64,000 nucleotides of DNA. Source: Enterobacter kobei. GTDB lineage: Bacteria; Pseudomonadota; Gammaproteobacteria; Enterobacterales; Enterobacteriaceae. The notes beneath the pieces were generated by a model. It did no database searches. It was not told the DNA's origin and worked only from the letters and a program-made list of their open reading frames with translations. The stretch covers positions 4,526,001-4,590,000 of the forward strand of contig NZ_AP024590.1 of NCBI RefSeq assembly GCF_018323985.1. The letters run 5' to 3'. Each line of letters opens with the position of its first letter. The first letter of the stretch is position 1. A program made the position numbers and the translations under genes. Shown here one piece after another: positions 54,527 to 64,000 of the stretch.

Positions 54527-55924
54527 ATGACTGAGAAAAAAGCGCGCAGTATGGCGGGCCTGCCGTGGATCGCGGCAATGGCTTTCTTTATGCAGGCGCT
54601 GGATGCGACCATTCTGAACACGGCACTGCCGGCCATCGCCCAGAGCCTGAACCGTTCTCCTTTAGCGATGCAGTCGGCGATTATCAGCTATACCCTGACG
54701 GTCGCTATGCTGATCCCGGCGAGCGGCTGGCTGGCAGACCGCTTCGGCACACGTCGCGTCTTTATGCTTGCCGTATCCCTTTTCACCCTCGGTTCGCTGG
54801 CCTGCGCGCTGTCGAGTTCACTCGGTATGCTGGTCATCTTCCGGGTAGTGCAGGGGATCGGGGGTGCAATGATGATGCCGGTGGCGCGTCTGGCGCTGCT
54901 GCGTGCATATCCGCGCAGTGAACTGCTGCCGGTACTGAACTTCGTGACGATGCCTGGCCTGATAGGCCCGATCCTCGGCCCGGTGCTTGGCGGCGTGATG
55001 GTGACCTGGGCGAGCTGGCACTGGATATTCCTGATCAACATTCCCATCGGTATCGCCGGGCTGTTGTATGCGCGTAAATATATGCCGAACTTCACGACGC
55101 CGCGCCGTGGCTTCGATATGCGCGGCTTTTTTCTGTTCGGCCTTAGTCTGGTGCTGTTTTCCTGCGGAATGGAGCTGTTTGGCGAGAAGATTGTCGCCAG
55201 CTGGATCGCCCTGTCAGTGATTGTCGTCGGCATTCTGCTTTTGCTGGCTTATATCCGCCACGCCCGGCGACACCCGACGCCGCTTATTGCGTTACCGATG
55301 TTTAAGACGCGGACATTTTCCGTCGGCATCGCCGGTAATCTGGCATCCCGCCTCGGTACCGGCTGCGTGCCCTTTTTAATGCCGCTGATGTTACAGGTTG
55401 GTTTTGGCTACCCGGCGCTGATCGCCGGCTGCATAATGGCTCCCACCGCGATGGGCTCTATTCTGGCGAAATCCGTGGTGACGCAGGTTCTGCGCCGCTT
55501 TGGTTATCGCAATACGCTGGTTGGCATAACGGTAATCATCGGCGTGATGATTGCCCAGTTCTCGCTTCAGTCGCCGTCGATGGCGCTGTGGATGCTGATC
55601 CTGCCGCTGTTCGTCTTAGGTATGGCGATGTCGACGCAGTTTACCGCCATGAATACCATCACCCTTGCCGATCTGAATGATGAGAACGCCAGTAGCGGGA
55701 ACAGTATGCTGGCCGTTACGCAGCAGTTGTCGATCAGTCTGGGGGTGGCAGTCAGCGCGGCGGTACTGCGCTTTTACGAAGGGTTTGATAACGCGAATAC
55801 CGTGGAGCAGTTTCACTACACCTTTATTACTATGGGTGCGATCACGCTGATCTCCGCTTCCGTCTTTATGCTGTTAAAAGCCAAAGACGGTCGCAATTTG
55901 ATTAAGGAACGGCATAAAGGTTAA
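54527..55924 (+). CDS. hsrA: MFS transporter HsrA (DHA2-type)
   Basis: 465 residues with about 14 hydrophobic helices. Motif A GWLADRFGTRRVF (about residues 68-80) and the DHA2-type first helix FFMQALDATILNTALPAIA are present. The E. coli homologue (YieO) was named for an effect on homocysteine resistance when overexpressed; its natural substrate is unknown. It follows yieP with an 11-base gap. Its stop overlaps the stop of rbsR on the other strand. Confidence 0.93.
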   Translation: MTEKKARSMAGLPWIAAMAFFMQALDATILNTALPAIAQSLNRSPLAMQSAIISYTLTVAMLIPASGWLADRFGTRRVFMLAVSLFTLGSLACALSSSLGMLVIFRVVQGIGGAMMMPVARLALLRAYPRSELLPVLNFVTMPGLIGPILGPVLGGVMVTWASWHWIFLINIPIGIAGLLYARKYMPNFTTPRRGFDMRGFFLFGLSLVLFSCGMELFGEKIVASWIALSVIVVGILLLLAYIRHARRHPTPLIALPMFKTRTFSVGIAGNLASRLGTGCVPFLMPLMLQVGFGYPALIAGCIMAPTAMGSILAKSVVTQVLRRFGYRNTLVGITVIIGVMIAQFSLQSPSMALWMLILPLFVLGMAMSTQFTAMNTITLADLNDENASSGNSMLAVTQQLSISLGVAVSAAVLRFYEGFDNANTVEQFHYTFITMGAITLISASVFMLLKAKDGRNLIKERHKG

Positions 55925-56913
55925 GCCGAGCCGCGCGCCATTAATACCGGCGTTAGTTGCAGACGCTGCTGGACCAGGGTGGGATCGGTGATGCGATGCA
56001 GTAATACATCGATAGCCAGCTCACCCAGTTCATCTTTCGGTTGATGGATAGTGGTCAGCGGGGGCGTCATGTAACGCGCCAACTCAATATCATCGTAGCC
56101 GACAATCGCCATATCCTGGGGTACTTTCAGTCCGGCCTGGTATAACGCCTGGTACGCGCCAAATGCCATAGCATCGTTACCAATAAACACCGCCTGTGGA
56201 CGCTCTTTTTGCGCCAGCAGGCTCTGCATCGCCTCAAAGCCGCCGCCAAACTCAAAGTTACCGACGATCTCATCGCCTTCGCGTATTTCAAGGCCTGCGC
56301 GCGCCATGGCTTCGCGATAGCCTTCAAGGCGTAAACGTGCCGGAGTCTTATCCAGCGGTCCGGTAATACAGGCGATACGGGTGTGGCCTTTATCGATCAG
56401 ATGCTGCGTTGCCATGTCGCCGCCCAGCAGCGAATTATCCTGAATGAGATCGCTGTAACCATCGAATGGCGCCCAGTCCATCATCACCGTCGGAATCGAG
56501 GGATAACGCTGCATGATCTCCTGCGAGGGCTGATGGGTTTCGGTGCACAACAGCAGTAAGCCATCGACGCGCTTTTGCATCAGCGTCTCCAGATTACTGT
56601 TCATGCGCTGTTCATCGCCTTCGGTATTACACAGCACCAGGCTGTAGCCACGCTCAAAACAGCTGCGCTCGACGCCGCGCACCAGCTCGGAATAGAAGGG
56701 GTTAGTACTGGCGGTGATCAACATGCCGATAGTGCGGGTCTGGTTGATCTTAAGACTGCGCGCCAGCGCTGAAGGGGCATAGTTCAGGCTTTTGATGGCC
56801 GCGTCCACTTTCGCGGTGATCGCCTCGCTGACGAACCGGTCTTTATTGATAACGTGCGAAACGGTGGAAGTGGACACGCCCGCCAGCCGGGCAACATCTT
56901 TCATGGTTGCCAT
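55921..56913 (-). CDS. rbsR: Ribose operon repressor
   Basis: 330 residues, LacI family. The helix-turn-helix MKDVARLAGVSTSTVSHVIN (residues 4-23) is followed by a ribose-sensing domain like RbsB. It binds the CGAAACGTTTCG palindromes upstream of rbsD and dissociates when ribose binds. It starts six bases after rbsK and is the last gene of rbsDACBKR. Confidence 0.97.
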   Translation of the reverse strand: MATMKDVARLAGVSTSTVSHVINKDRFVSEAITAKVDAAIKSLNYAPSALARSLKINQTRTIGMLITASTNPFYSELVRGVERSCFERGYSLVLCNTEGDEQRMNSNLETLMQKRVDGLLLLCTETHQPSQEIMQRYPSIPTVMMDWAPFDGYSDLIQDNSLLGGDMATQHLIDKGHTRIACITGPLDKTPARLRLEGYREAMARAGLEIREGDEIVGNFEFGGGFEAMQSLLAQKERPQAVFIGNDAMAFGAYQALYQAGLKVPQDMAIVGYDDIELARYMTPPLTTIHQPKDELGELAIDVLLHRITDPTLVQQRLQLTPVLMARGSA

Positions 56914-56919
56914 GAAGCG

Positions 56920-57849
56920 TTACCCCTGCTGCGCCAGAAAGTCGTCTATCTCATTGCGCCACGGCACGGAGGGTTGCGCACCTTTACGCGTGACCGCAAT
57001 GGCCGCCGCCGCATGAGCAAAACGGATCGCCTGCTCAAGCGGGTGGTTTTCCAGCAGCGCGGTCATCAGCGCGCCGTTAAAGGTGTCACCCGCCGCGATA
57101 GTATCGATGGCTTTTACTTTGAAGCCCGGAATGCGCTGGCCTTCGCCGTTAACGCTGGCCCACACGCCGCGGCTGCCAAGCGTAATGATCACGGTTCCGA
57201 TGCCTTTGGCATGCAGCGCCTGCGCAGCCCGCGCGGCATCTTCATCCGTTTCGACGTTGATACCGGTCAGTTTTTCCGCTTCGGTTTCGTTCGGGGTGAT
57301 CACATCCACCAGCGCCAGCAGCTCGTCAGACAGCTCCCGCGCAGGTGCGGGGTTTAGCACCACGCGCGTGCGATTCTGATGGGCGATTTTTGCCGCCGCC
57401 AGCACGCTTTCTACCGGCGACTCCAGCTGCATCAACAGCGCGGAAGCCGCAGCGATACGATCGCGCTGTGCTTCAACCAGCGCCACAGACAGCGCAGCGT
57501 TAGCCCCCGCATGAATACCGATGACATTCTCCCCTTCAGCGTTAACAAAAATCAGCGCCACGCCGGTGGATTCACCGTTGATAACACTGACCGGCGCGAC
57601 ATCGATGTTGTCGCTCGCCAGTTGCTTACGGACCCGTTCGCCAGTGTCGTCATCGCCTGTGCAGGCGATAAACGCAATATCTGCGCCGCTACGTCCAGCG
57701 GCAACCGCCTGGTTGGCACCTTTACCACCAAAAGCGACCTGATACTGATTGCCGGTAACGGTTTCACCCGGCGTCGGGAAAGAGTCAAGGTTGAGAATGT
57801 GATCGGCATTAATGCTGCCAAGGACGACGAGTTTACCTGCCATGTTCAT
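56920..57849 (-). CDS. rbsK: Ribokinase
   Basis: 309 residues from MNMAGKLVVLG, ten bases after AGGA, which gives the E. coli length. PfkB-family kinase producing ribose 5-phosphate. Signature GGKGANQAVAAGRSGA (about residues 42-57) and DTIAAGDTFNGAL with the catalytic Asp (about 249-261) are intact. Confidence 0.97.
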   Translation of the reverse strand: MNMAGKLVVLGSINADHILNLDSFPTPGETVTGNQYQVAFGGKGANQAVAAGRSGADIAFIACTGDDDTGERVRKQLASDNIDVAPVSVINGESTGVALIFVNAEGENVIGIHAGANAALSVALVEAQRDRIAAASALLMQLESPVESVLAAAKIAHQNRTRVVLNPAPARELSDELLALVDVITPNETEAEKLTGINVETDEDAARAAQALHAKGIGTVIITLGSRGVWASVNGEGQRIPGFKVKAIDTIAAGDTFNGALMTALLENHPLEQAIRFAHAAAAIAVTRKGAQPSVPWRNEIDDFLAQQG

Positions 57850-57953
57850 AGTTGGATCATCCTGTAAATGCGCCACCCGGAGTGGCGCGTGCCCTGCTTT
57901 TCTTTTATGTTCTTTTTCCTGCCGTCGCGTGAGGCGGCGGCAGGACAATCACA

Positions 57954-58844
57954 TTACTGTTTGATAACCAGTTTCAGATCAACCGGGTATTTCGCCTGAA
58001 CTTTCTCGCCTTTGATCACTTTGTCAGCGGTTTCAACGCCTTTCGCGCCGATCTGCTCCGGTAACTGTGCGATGGTCGCCGCCAGTTTACCGTCATTTAC
58101 CGCTTTTTCACCGTCTGGCGTACCGTCAAAACCTACTACCATCACGTCGGTTTTACCCGCAGTTTGCAGCGCACGCAGTGCGCCCAGCGCCATTTCATCG
58201 TTCTGTGCGAACACGGCTTTCACGTCCGGGTGCGCCGTCAGCAGGTTCTGCATAACGTTCAGACCTTTGGTACGGTCAAAGTCAGCCGGCTGGCTGGCCA
58301 GCACGTCGAATTTGTGAGCCGCAACGGCCTGCTGGAAGCCTTCGCCACGCTCACGCGCTGCAGAGGTACCGGCGATGCCCTGCAGCTCGATCACTTTAGC
58401 GCCTTCACCCGCTTTTTTAGCGATGTAGTCACCAGCGATTTTGCCGCCCAGCACATTATCAGAAGCGATGTGGCTGACTACATCACCTTTAGCGGCCATA
58501 CGGTCAAGGGTGATCACCGGGATTTTGGCCTGGTTTGCCATCTTCACGGCGTTACCTACCGCGTCGGAATCGGTCGGGTTAATCAACAGCAATTTGGTGC
58601 CACGTACGGTTAAATCCTGAACGTTCGCCAGCTCTTTCGCCGGGTTGTTCTGCGAATCCAGAACTACCAGGTTGTAGCCCAGTTTGTCTGCTTCTTTTTG
58701 TGCACCGTCTTTCAGGGAGACGAAGAACGGGTTATTCAGGGTGGAGACCACCAGCGCGATGGTGTCTTTCGCCATGGCGTTTGCGCTTACGGTCGCACTC
58801 AGTGCTACGGCAGAAACCAGGGTAGCCAGTTTTTTCATGTTCAT
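57954..58844 (-). CDS. rbsB: Ribose ABC transporter, periplasmic binding protein
   Basis: 296 residues, with signal peptide MNMKKLATLVSAVALSATVSANAMA. Type I sugar-binding protein: NNPFFVSLKDG, ITLDRMA (ribose contacts) and AQNDEMALGALRAL are present. It delivers ribose to RbsAC and to the Trg chemoreceptor. Order rbsC-rbsB-rbsK is kept. Confidence 0.97.
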   Translation of the reverse strand: MNMKKLATLVSAVALSATVSANAMAKDTIALVVSTLNNPFFVSLKDGAQKEADKLGYNLVVLDSQNNPAKELANVQDLTVRGTKLLLINPTDSDAVGNAVKMANQAKIPVITLDRMAAKGDVVSHIASDNVLGGKIAGDYIAKKAGEGAKVIELQGIAGTSAARERGEGFQQAVAAHKFDVLASQPADFDRTKGLNVMQNLLTAHPDVKAVFAQNDEMALGALRALQTAGKTDVMVVGFDGTPDGEKAVNDGKLAATIAQLPEQIGAKGVETADKVIKGEKVQAKYPVDLKLVIKQ

Positions 58845-58870
58845 ATTCAGATGTCCTGTAATGTCATTGA

Positions 58871-59836
58871 TTACTGTTTTTTGTTGTCTACCAGGACCGC
58901 CAGCAAAATCACCACTGCTTTCACGATCATCTGGTAATAGGAGGAAACACCTAGCAAATTCAGACCATTATTGAGGAAGCCCAGAATCAATGCGCCGATA
59001 AGCGTGCCAACAATTCGGCCTTTACCACCCGCAAGGCTCGTTCCCCCCAGCACTACCGCCGCGATGGCATCCAGCTCGTAACCGGTGCCCGCCGTCGGCT
59101 GGGCGGAGGAGAGACGCGCAACTTCAATAATGCCCGCCAGAGAAGCCAGAAGGCCGCTCAGCGAATACACGATAATCTTAATTTTGTTCACACTGATGCC
59201 GGACAGACGCGTTGCCGCTTCGTTACCGCCCAGCGCATAGATATACCGACCAAGACGGGTGTGATGCAACATATACCACGCGGCAAGGAAGACAAATCCC
59301 ATAATCCATACCGGCGCCGGGATCCCCAGCGGGCGACCGATACCAAACCAGCCAAACACATCGGCATTTTCAGTAAAGCCGGTATTTACCGGGCTGCCAT
59401 TGGTGTAGACCATGGTTGCCCCGCGCAGCAGCAGCATCATGACCAGCGTGGCAATAAACGCCTGTACGCGGCCTTTCGCGACGATAACGCCGGTCATGGC
59501 ACCGATAGCTGCGCCCAATGCCAGCGCGCCTGCCACCGCCACCAGCGCATTCACTTCCATCCCCACAAGCGAAGCGGCTACCGCGCCAGTTAACGCCAGT
59601 AAAGAACCGACGGACAGGTCGATCCCGGAGGTCAGAATGACCAGCGTCATCCCCACCGCCATAATGGCGTTAACCGACGTCTGTTGCAGGATGTTGAACA
59701 GGTTATTGACGGTAAAAAAGTTCGGGCTAAGGGTGGAGACAATCGCAATCAGCACCAGCAGGGCAATCAGCGATTTTTGTTCCATCAGCCACGCTTTGTT
59801 GAAATAGCGGCGGGTAGAAACGGTTTGGGTACTCAT
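58871..59836 (-). CDS. rbsC: Ribose ABC transporter, permease
   Basis: 321 residues, inner-membrane permease of the BPD_transp_2 family with about ten hydrophobic segments and the cytoplasmic coupling stretch GGNEAATRLSGISVNKIK. The start overlaps the rbsA stop (ATGA). Confidence 0.97.
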   Translation of the reverse strand: MSTQTVSTRRYFNKAWLMEQKSLIALLVLIAIVSTLSPNFFTVNNLFNILQQTSVNAIMAVGMTLVILTSGIDLSVGSLLALTGAVAASLVGMEVNALVAVAGALALGAAIGAMTGVIVAKGRVQAFIATLVMMLLLRGATMVYTNGSPVNTGFTENADVFGWFGIGRPLGIPAPVWIMGFVFLAAWYMLHHTRLGRYIYALGGNEAATRLSGISVNKIKIIVYSLSGLLASLAGIIEVARLSSAQPTAGTGYELDAIAAVVLGGTSLAGGKGRIVGTLIGALILGFLNNGLNLLGVSSYYQMIVKAVVILLAVLVDNKKQ

Positions 59837-61347
59837 TGCCTGGACTCCTGCGTCTCGCGATTTAGCTTGCCAACGGCGGCAGCCATCAGCACTTCCTGGG
59901 TGGCCTGTTCGCGGGTGAATTCTCCGCCCAGATGCCCTTCATGCATCACCATGATGCGATCGCTCATGCCGATCACTTCCGGCATTTCCGATGACACCAG
60001 GATGATGCTCAATCCCTCAGCCTTAAACTGATTGATTAACTGATAAATTTCTTTCTTCGCCCCCACGTCCACACCGCGCGTAGGTTCGTCCAGAATCAGC
60101 ACTTTCGGACGCGTCATCAGCCCACGGGCGATGGCCACCTTTTGCTGATTCCCGCCGGACAGCAGGCCAATCGGCTGCTCCATCGACGGCGTTTTGACGT
60201 TAAACAGACGGACGAAATCTCCCACCGCCTGCTGTTCATCTTTGTGCTTCAGGCGCCCACCGGCATGGCTGAAATAGCGCAGCGCGGTAAGCGACATGTT
60301 CTCTTTTACCGACATACCGAGCACCAGCCCGTCGCGCTTGCGGTCTTCGGAGATATACACGATGCCGTTCGCCAGGCCATCCTGCGGAGAGCGGGTGACC
60401 ACTTCATGGCCATCAAGCGTGACATAGCCGCTGGTGCGCGGCAGTGCGCCGTATAACACTTTCATCAGCTCGGTACGTCCGGCTCCCATCAGCCCGGCCA
60501 CTCCGAGGATCTCCCCTTTACGCAGCACGAAGGAGACGTTATCCACGCCCGGGCCGCAGACGGCATCCACTTTCAGGCGAATATCACCAGGCGCTTTATC
60601 AAGATGGGGGTACTGCTCTTCCAGCTTACGTCCCACCATCATCTCAATCAGCGTATCTTCACTGAGCGTGGTGACTTCACGTTCGGCAATAAACTGCCCG
60701 TCGCGGAACACCGTCACGTCGTCGCAGATTTCGAAGATCTCTTTCATGCGGTGGGAAATATAAACAATGCCGCGCCCCTGGGATTTTAGTTCGCGAATGA
60801 CGCGGAACAGGGAGTCGGTTTCGGTATCGGTCAGCGCATCGGTCGGCTCATCCATAATGATGACTTTTGACTCGAAGCTCAGCACCTTGGCGATTTCCAC
60901 CATTTGCTGATCGCCAATCGACAAATCGCCCACCAGCCTGTCGCTTTTAAAGCGCAGGTTCAGTTTGGCGAGCAGGACGTTTGCTTCGGCATACATCTTT
61001 TTCCAGTCGATCTTGCCGAACCGGTTTACGAATTCGCGGCCTAAAAAGATGTTTTCCGCAATGGTGAGCTGCGGGATCAGGTTCAGTTCCTGATGAATGA
61101 TGCCGATACCGGCTTCCTGAGAGGATTTCGGTCCGGTAAAGGTGGTTTCCTGACCGAGCCACAACAGTGAGCCGGCATCACGCTGATAAATGCCCGTTAA
61201 GACTTTCATCATTGTGGATTTACCGGCGCCGTTTTCGCCCACCAGCGCCATTACACGGCCAGGATAAACGTTAAGCGCGGCGCCTGACAGGGCTTTTACG
61301 CCGGGGAACGCTTTATCGATCCCCTTGAGTTGCAATAATGCGTCCAT
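59833..61347 (-). CDS. rbsA: Ribose ABC transporter, ATPase
   Basis: 504 residues from MDALLQLKGIDKAFPGV; the upstream extension runs into rbsD. It has two ABC domains. The first has Walker A GENGAGKST (about residues 37-45), LSIGDQQMVEIAKVL and Walker B IIMDEPT. The second has the degenerate Walker A GLMGAGRTE typical of sugar importers, LSGGNQQKVAIARGL and LILDEPT. It starts seven bases after rbsD. Confidence 0.97.
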   Translation of the reverse strand: MDALLQLKGIDKAFPGVKALSGAALNVYPGRVMALVGENGAGKSTMMKVLTGIYQRDAGSLLWLGQETTFTGPKSSQEAGIGIIHQELNLIPQLTIAENIFLGREFVNRFGKIDWKKMYAEANVLLAKLNLRFKSDRLVGDLSIGDQQMVEIAKVLSFESKVIIMDEPTDALTDTETDSLFRVIRELKSQGRGIVYISHRMKEIFEICDDVTVFRDGQFIAEREVTTLSEDTLIEMMVGRKLEEQYPHLDKAPGDIRLKVDAVCGPGVDNVSFVLRKGEILGVAGLMGAGRTELMKVLYGALPRTSGYVTLDGHEVVTRSPQDGLANGIVYISEDRKRDGLVLGMSVKENMSLTALRYFSHAGGRLKHKDEQQAVGDFVRLFNVKTPSMEQPIGLLSGGNQQKVAIARGLMTRPKVLILDEPTRGVDVGAKKEIYQLINQFKAEGLSIILVSSEMPEVIGMSDRIMVMHEGHLGGEFTREQATQEVLMAAAVGKLNRETQESRQ

Positions 61348-61354
61348 GGCAGCC

Positions 61355-61774
61355 TCAGAATGTGACGCCAGCGCAGAGAATGATATTCGCATACGGGGAA
61401 CACTCCCCGCTGCGAATCACCGCCTGACTGTCTGCGGTTTGTTGTTTAAACGTTTCGTGTGAAACATAACGAACGTCTATGGTATTTCCCTGGTGTTGTT
61501 GCAGCTGCTCTATGTGGCGGAGCAACGTTTCGTGGAGCTGCGGATTATGATCTTTAATTTCCGTCGCGAGAATGGCTGCCTCAACCTGCATTTCCGTCGT
61601 CACGACCTCCAGCACCTGCATAAAGGAGGGCACGCCCTGTGTCAGAGCCATATCAATACGCTGCGTGCTATGGGGAACCGGCAATCCGGCGTCGCATACG
61701 ACCAGCGTATCAGTATGTCCCAGACGGGATATTACCGACGACATATCAGAATTCAGTACAGACCCTTTCTTCAT
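61355..61774 (-). CDS. rbsD: D-ribose pyranase
   Basis: 139 residues from MKKGSVLNSDMSSVI, with GGAG upstream. Converts beta-pyranose to beta-furanose ribose. The catalytic His20 region is SRLGHTDTLVVCDAGLPVP, and the C-terminal RSGECSPYANIILCAGVTF is conserved. First gene of the rbs operon, with RbsR operators immediately upstream. Confidence 0.96.
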   Translation of the reverse strand: MKKGSVLNSDMSSVISRLGHTDTLVVCDAGLPVPHSTQRIDMALTQGVPSFMQVLEVVTTEMQVEAAILATEIKDHNPQLHETLLRHIEQLQQHQGNTIDVRYVSHETFKQQTADSQAVIRSGECSPYANIILCAGVTF

Positions 61775-61787
61775 TTTTATCTCCACT

Positions 61788-61880
61788 AGCGAAACGTTTC
61801 GCTGCGTGCAGTGTAGCGCTAAGAATGTTCACAAAACCATCACAACGTAACGGAATTGTGATCGCCGTCGAAACGTTTCG
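61788..61880 (-). promoter_or_regulatory. rbs promoter region with two RbsR operators
   Basis: AGCGAAACGTTTCGCT (61788-61803) and CGAAACGTTTCG (61869-61880) are copies of the RbsR operator core. The first overlaps the expected transcription start. GTTCACAAAACCATCACAACG between them and TTGTGATCG may include a CRP site. Confidence 0.85.
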
Positions 61881-61914
61881 CTAAGTCAAATGGGAAGAAA
61901 TAATAACAGGGAAT

Positions 61915-61983
61915 ATGCCGGGTGGCGCTGCGCTTACCCGGCCTACGGTCTGTAGGCCCGTGCAAGCGAAGCGCCGCCGGGCG
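61915..61983. repeat. REP/BIME-type palindromic repeat between rbs and kup
   Basis: Two inverted REP-like units: GCCGGGTGGCGCTGCGCTTA...CCCGGCCTAC and GTAGGCCCGTGCAAGCGAAG...CGCCGGGC. They lie in the non-coding interval downstream of kup and upstream of the rbs promoter, where such elements commonly sit. Confidence 0.8.
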
Positions 61984-61997
61984 GAGGCGTTCAGAGA

Positions 61998-63866
61998 TTA
62001 AATCTCAACCTGCGTACCCAGTTCAATCACCCGGTTAGGCGGAATTTCAAACTGGTCCGGGGCACGCAGTGCGTTACGTTGCAGTAACAAAAAGAGCTTG
62101 CCGCGCAGACGCAGATACCACGGGCGTTTGCCGAGGATCAGCGACTCATGAGACATAAAGAACGAGGTTTCCATCATTCGGCAGCTCAGCCCTTCCAGCC
62201 CACAGCGGTGGAACACCTCTTCCACGTTCGGAATTTCACGCCAGCCGTAGCTTGCCACCACGCGCCAGAAGGTCGGCGAAAGCTGCTCGATCTGCACCCG
62301 GCGAACGTTATGCACATAAGGCGCATCTTCCGTACGCAGCGTCAGCAGGATCACGCGCTCGTGCAGCACTTTGTTATGCTTAAGGTTATGCAGCATGGCA
62401 AAGGGGATCACATTCAGCGCGCGGGACATATACACCGCGGTACCCGGCACGCGCACCGGCGGCGATTTCTCCAGCGAGGCGATCATCGCTTCCAGTGAAT
62501 TGCCGTGTTCGTGCATACGGCGCAGCAGACGGAAACGCTCACTTTTCCAGGTGGTCATGATGATAAACATCACCATGCCGAGGCTTAACGGCAGCCAGCC
62601 GCCGGACAGCAGCTTATCGAGGTTTGCTGAGAACAGCGGCACATCAATGCACAGGAAGGCGACCAGCAGGAAACCCACCAGCAGCTTGTTCCAGTGCCAG
62701 TTTTTGCGCGCCACGGTCGTCGACAAAATAGTGGTCAGCACCATAGTACCGGTCACCGCAATGCCGTAGGCCGCCGCCAGATTACTGGAGTGCTCGAAGC
62801 TGACAATCACGATCACCACCGCGCAATAGAGCAACCAGTTCACAAACGGAATGTAGATCTGCCCGGATTCCATTTCCGAGGTATGAATGATGCGCATCGG
62901 AGACAAATAGCCCAGACGCACCGCCTGACGGGTCAGGGAGAATACGCCGGAGATCACCGCCTGCGAAGCGATAACCGTCGCCAGCGTGGCGATAATCAGC
63001 ATCGGTATTAACGCCCATTCAGGCGCTAGCAGGAAAAACGGGTTCTTGATTGCTTCAGGTGTTTCCAGTAACAGCGCGCCCTGGCCGAAATAGTTGAGCA
63101 CCAGCGACGGCAGTACCAGACTAAACCAGGCCACACGGATCGGCAGCTTACCGAAATGGCCCATGTCCGCGTACAGCGCTTCCACGCCGGTGATCGACAG
63201 CACCACCGCGCCAAGCGCCACGAAAGAGACCGTTTTATATTCAAGGAAGAAATGCACCGCCCAGGCCGGATTCAGCGCCTGCAGCACTTCAGGATTACTG
63301 ATAATACCCCGCAGGCCAAGCACCGCCAGAATCAGAAACCACGCCAGCATGATGGGCGCAAAGAGTTTACCCACAAGCCCGGTACCGTGTTTCTGGATCA
63401 TAAACAGCAGCGTCAGGACGATGATCGACAGCGGCACCACCCAGGTTTCCAGCGACGGCGCCACGATCTCCAGCCCCTCTATCGCGGACATCACCGAAAT
63501 GGCCGGCGTGATCACCACTTCACCATAGAAGAAGCTGCCGCCAATCAGTCCCATGATCACCAGCACCGAGGTCATGCGTGCAGAGGTATTCCTGCCGGCC
63601 AGCGACATCAGCGTCAGGATCCCGCCTTCTCCGGCGTTATCGGCGCGCATCACAAAGGACAGATATTTGACGGAGACCACCAGGATCAGCAGCCAGAAAA
63701 TGAGCGATAAAAAGCCGAACACGGCATCGCGCTCAACACCAAAACCAAACTGACCAGACAAACATTCACGAAGGGTATAAAGCGGGCTGGTACCGATATC
63801 ACCGTACACAACGCCGATGGCTGCGAGCGTTATCGCAGGCAACGATTGCTTATTATCTGTGCTCAT
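61998..63866 (-). CDS. kup: Low-affinity potassium uptake protein Kup (TrkD)
   Basis: 622 residues, the E. coli length. KUP/HAK/KT family K+/H+ symporter with twelve hydrophobic segments and a cytoplasmic C-terminal domain. The N-terminal signature AIGVVYGDIGTSPLYTLRE (about residues 16-34), GEVVITPAISVMSA and GSFFYGE are conserved. It is upstream of rbs in the same direction, as in E. coli. The last 134 bases of the window are its upstream region; I see no further gene there. Confidence 0.97.
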   Translation of the reverse strand: MSTDNKQSLPAITLAAIGVVYGDIGTSPLYTLRECLSGQFGFGVERDAVFGFLSLIFWLLILVVSVKYLSFVMRADNAGEGGILTLMSLAGRNTSARMTSVLVIMGLIGGSFFYGEVVITPAISVMSAIEGLEIVAPSLETWVVPLSIIVLTLLFMIQKHGTGLVGKLFAPIMLAWFLILAVLGLRGIISNPEVLQALNPAWAVHFFLEYKTVSFVALGAVVLSITGVEALYADMGHFGKLPIRVAWFSLVLPSLVLNYFGQGALLLETPEAIKNPFFLLAPEWALIPMLIIATLATVIASQAVISGVFSLTRQAVRLGYLSPMRIIHTSEMESGQIYIPFVNWLLYCAVVIVIVSFEHSSNLAAAYGIAVTGTMVLTTILSTTVARKNWHWNKLLVGFLLVAFLCIDVPLFSANLDKLLSGGWLPLSLGMVMFIIMTTWKSERFRLLRRMHEHGNSLEAMIASLEKSPPVRVPGTAVYMSRALNVIPFAMLHNLKHNKVLHERVILLTLRTEDAPYVHNVRRVQIEQLSPTFWRVVASYGWREIPNVEEVFHRCGLEGLSCRMMETSFFMSHESLILGKRPWYLRLRGKLFLLLQRNALRAPDQFEIPPNRVIELGTQVEI

Positions 63867-64000
63867 AGACTAATCTTTTGTTTGAATGCCAACTGTGTGC
63901 TTAGTCCCTTGGCCCACAAAAAGCGCACAGTATGCACGATTATTTGCCAAATCGTACCCCTAAATGCGGTCAGGTTATCCTGCCTCAAAGAAAATGAACC

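Overview
The window is a chromosomal segment of a member of the Enterobacteriaceae. Gene content and order follow the E. coli region from fdoGHI-fdhE through dtd, yih, typA, glnALG, hemN, polA and dsbA to mobAB. Protein identities to the E. coli proteins I remember are very high, but several E. coli genes are missing and others are inserted. An Enterobacter, Lelliottia, Kosakonia or Klebsiella type of organism fits best; I cannot fix the genus from sequence alone.

Layout. 1-3170: end of the formate dehydrogenase-O operon (fdoG partial, fdoH, fdoI, fdhE). 3171-4222: a LexA-box-controlled 27-codon ORF followed by a HigBA toxin-antitoxin pair with two matched operators. 4225-7110: operon yihX-yihY-dtd-fabY (minus). 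7281-9470: orphan IroN-like catecholate siderophore receptor with a Fur box. 9647-19437: a LacI-type regulator and a YidK-like sodium/solute symporter, divergent from a seven-gene operon: IlvD-type dehydratase, HpcH aldolase, mutarotase, SMP-30 lactonase, beta-hydroxyacid dehydrogenase, SDR sugar dehydrogenase and TauE-type exporter. 19529-20720: an A+T-rich orphan type VI secretion module (hcp, Tlde1-like L,D-transpeptidase-fold effector, membrane immunity candidate). 20876-30682: the sulfoquinovose sulfo-EMP locus (yihW, yihV, yihU, yihT, yihS, yihQ, yihP, yihO) without yihR. 30728-33510: dinD between two near-identical terminators, then typA. 33891-38062: glnA-glnL-glnG. 38174-47732: yshB, hemN, a small membrane protein, yihI, csrC RNA, engB, Spot 42 RNA, polA, dsbA, srkA, yihD, mobA, mobB. 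48306-53334: an rRNA operon (16S, tRNA-Glu, 23S, 5S, minus strand). 53817-63866: yieP, hsrA, the rbs operon (minus) and kup.

Main reading. The seven-gene operon has the enzyme set of the sulfo-Entner-Doudoroff pathway known from Pseudomonas putida SQ1: sugar 1-dehydrogenase, lactonase, IlvD-type dehydratase, HpcH aldolase and a TauE-type permease. Its last enzyme, however, resembles the sulfolactaldehyde reductase YihU rather than an aldehyde dehydrogenase. It carries Lys121 where YihU has its sulfonate-binding Arg123. The cluster lies in the yihW-yihX interval, next to a sulfo-EMP operon that lacks its mutarotase, and it supplies a mutarotase. I infer two sulfoquinovose routes side by side, possibly sharing mutarotase and sulfoquinovosidase and both ending in dihydroxypropanesulfonate. 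This has not been tested; a uronate or other aldose pathway is the main alternative.

Genome-architecture points: the rRNA operon joins a yieP/tRNA-Glu flank (E. coli rrnC) to a mobB flank (E. coli rrnA), which suggests inter-rrn recombination. yihF and yihG are absent between polA and dsbA. The yihLMN-ompL position is occupied by dinD.
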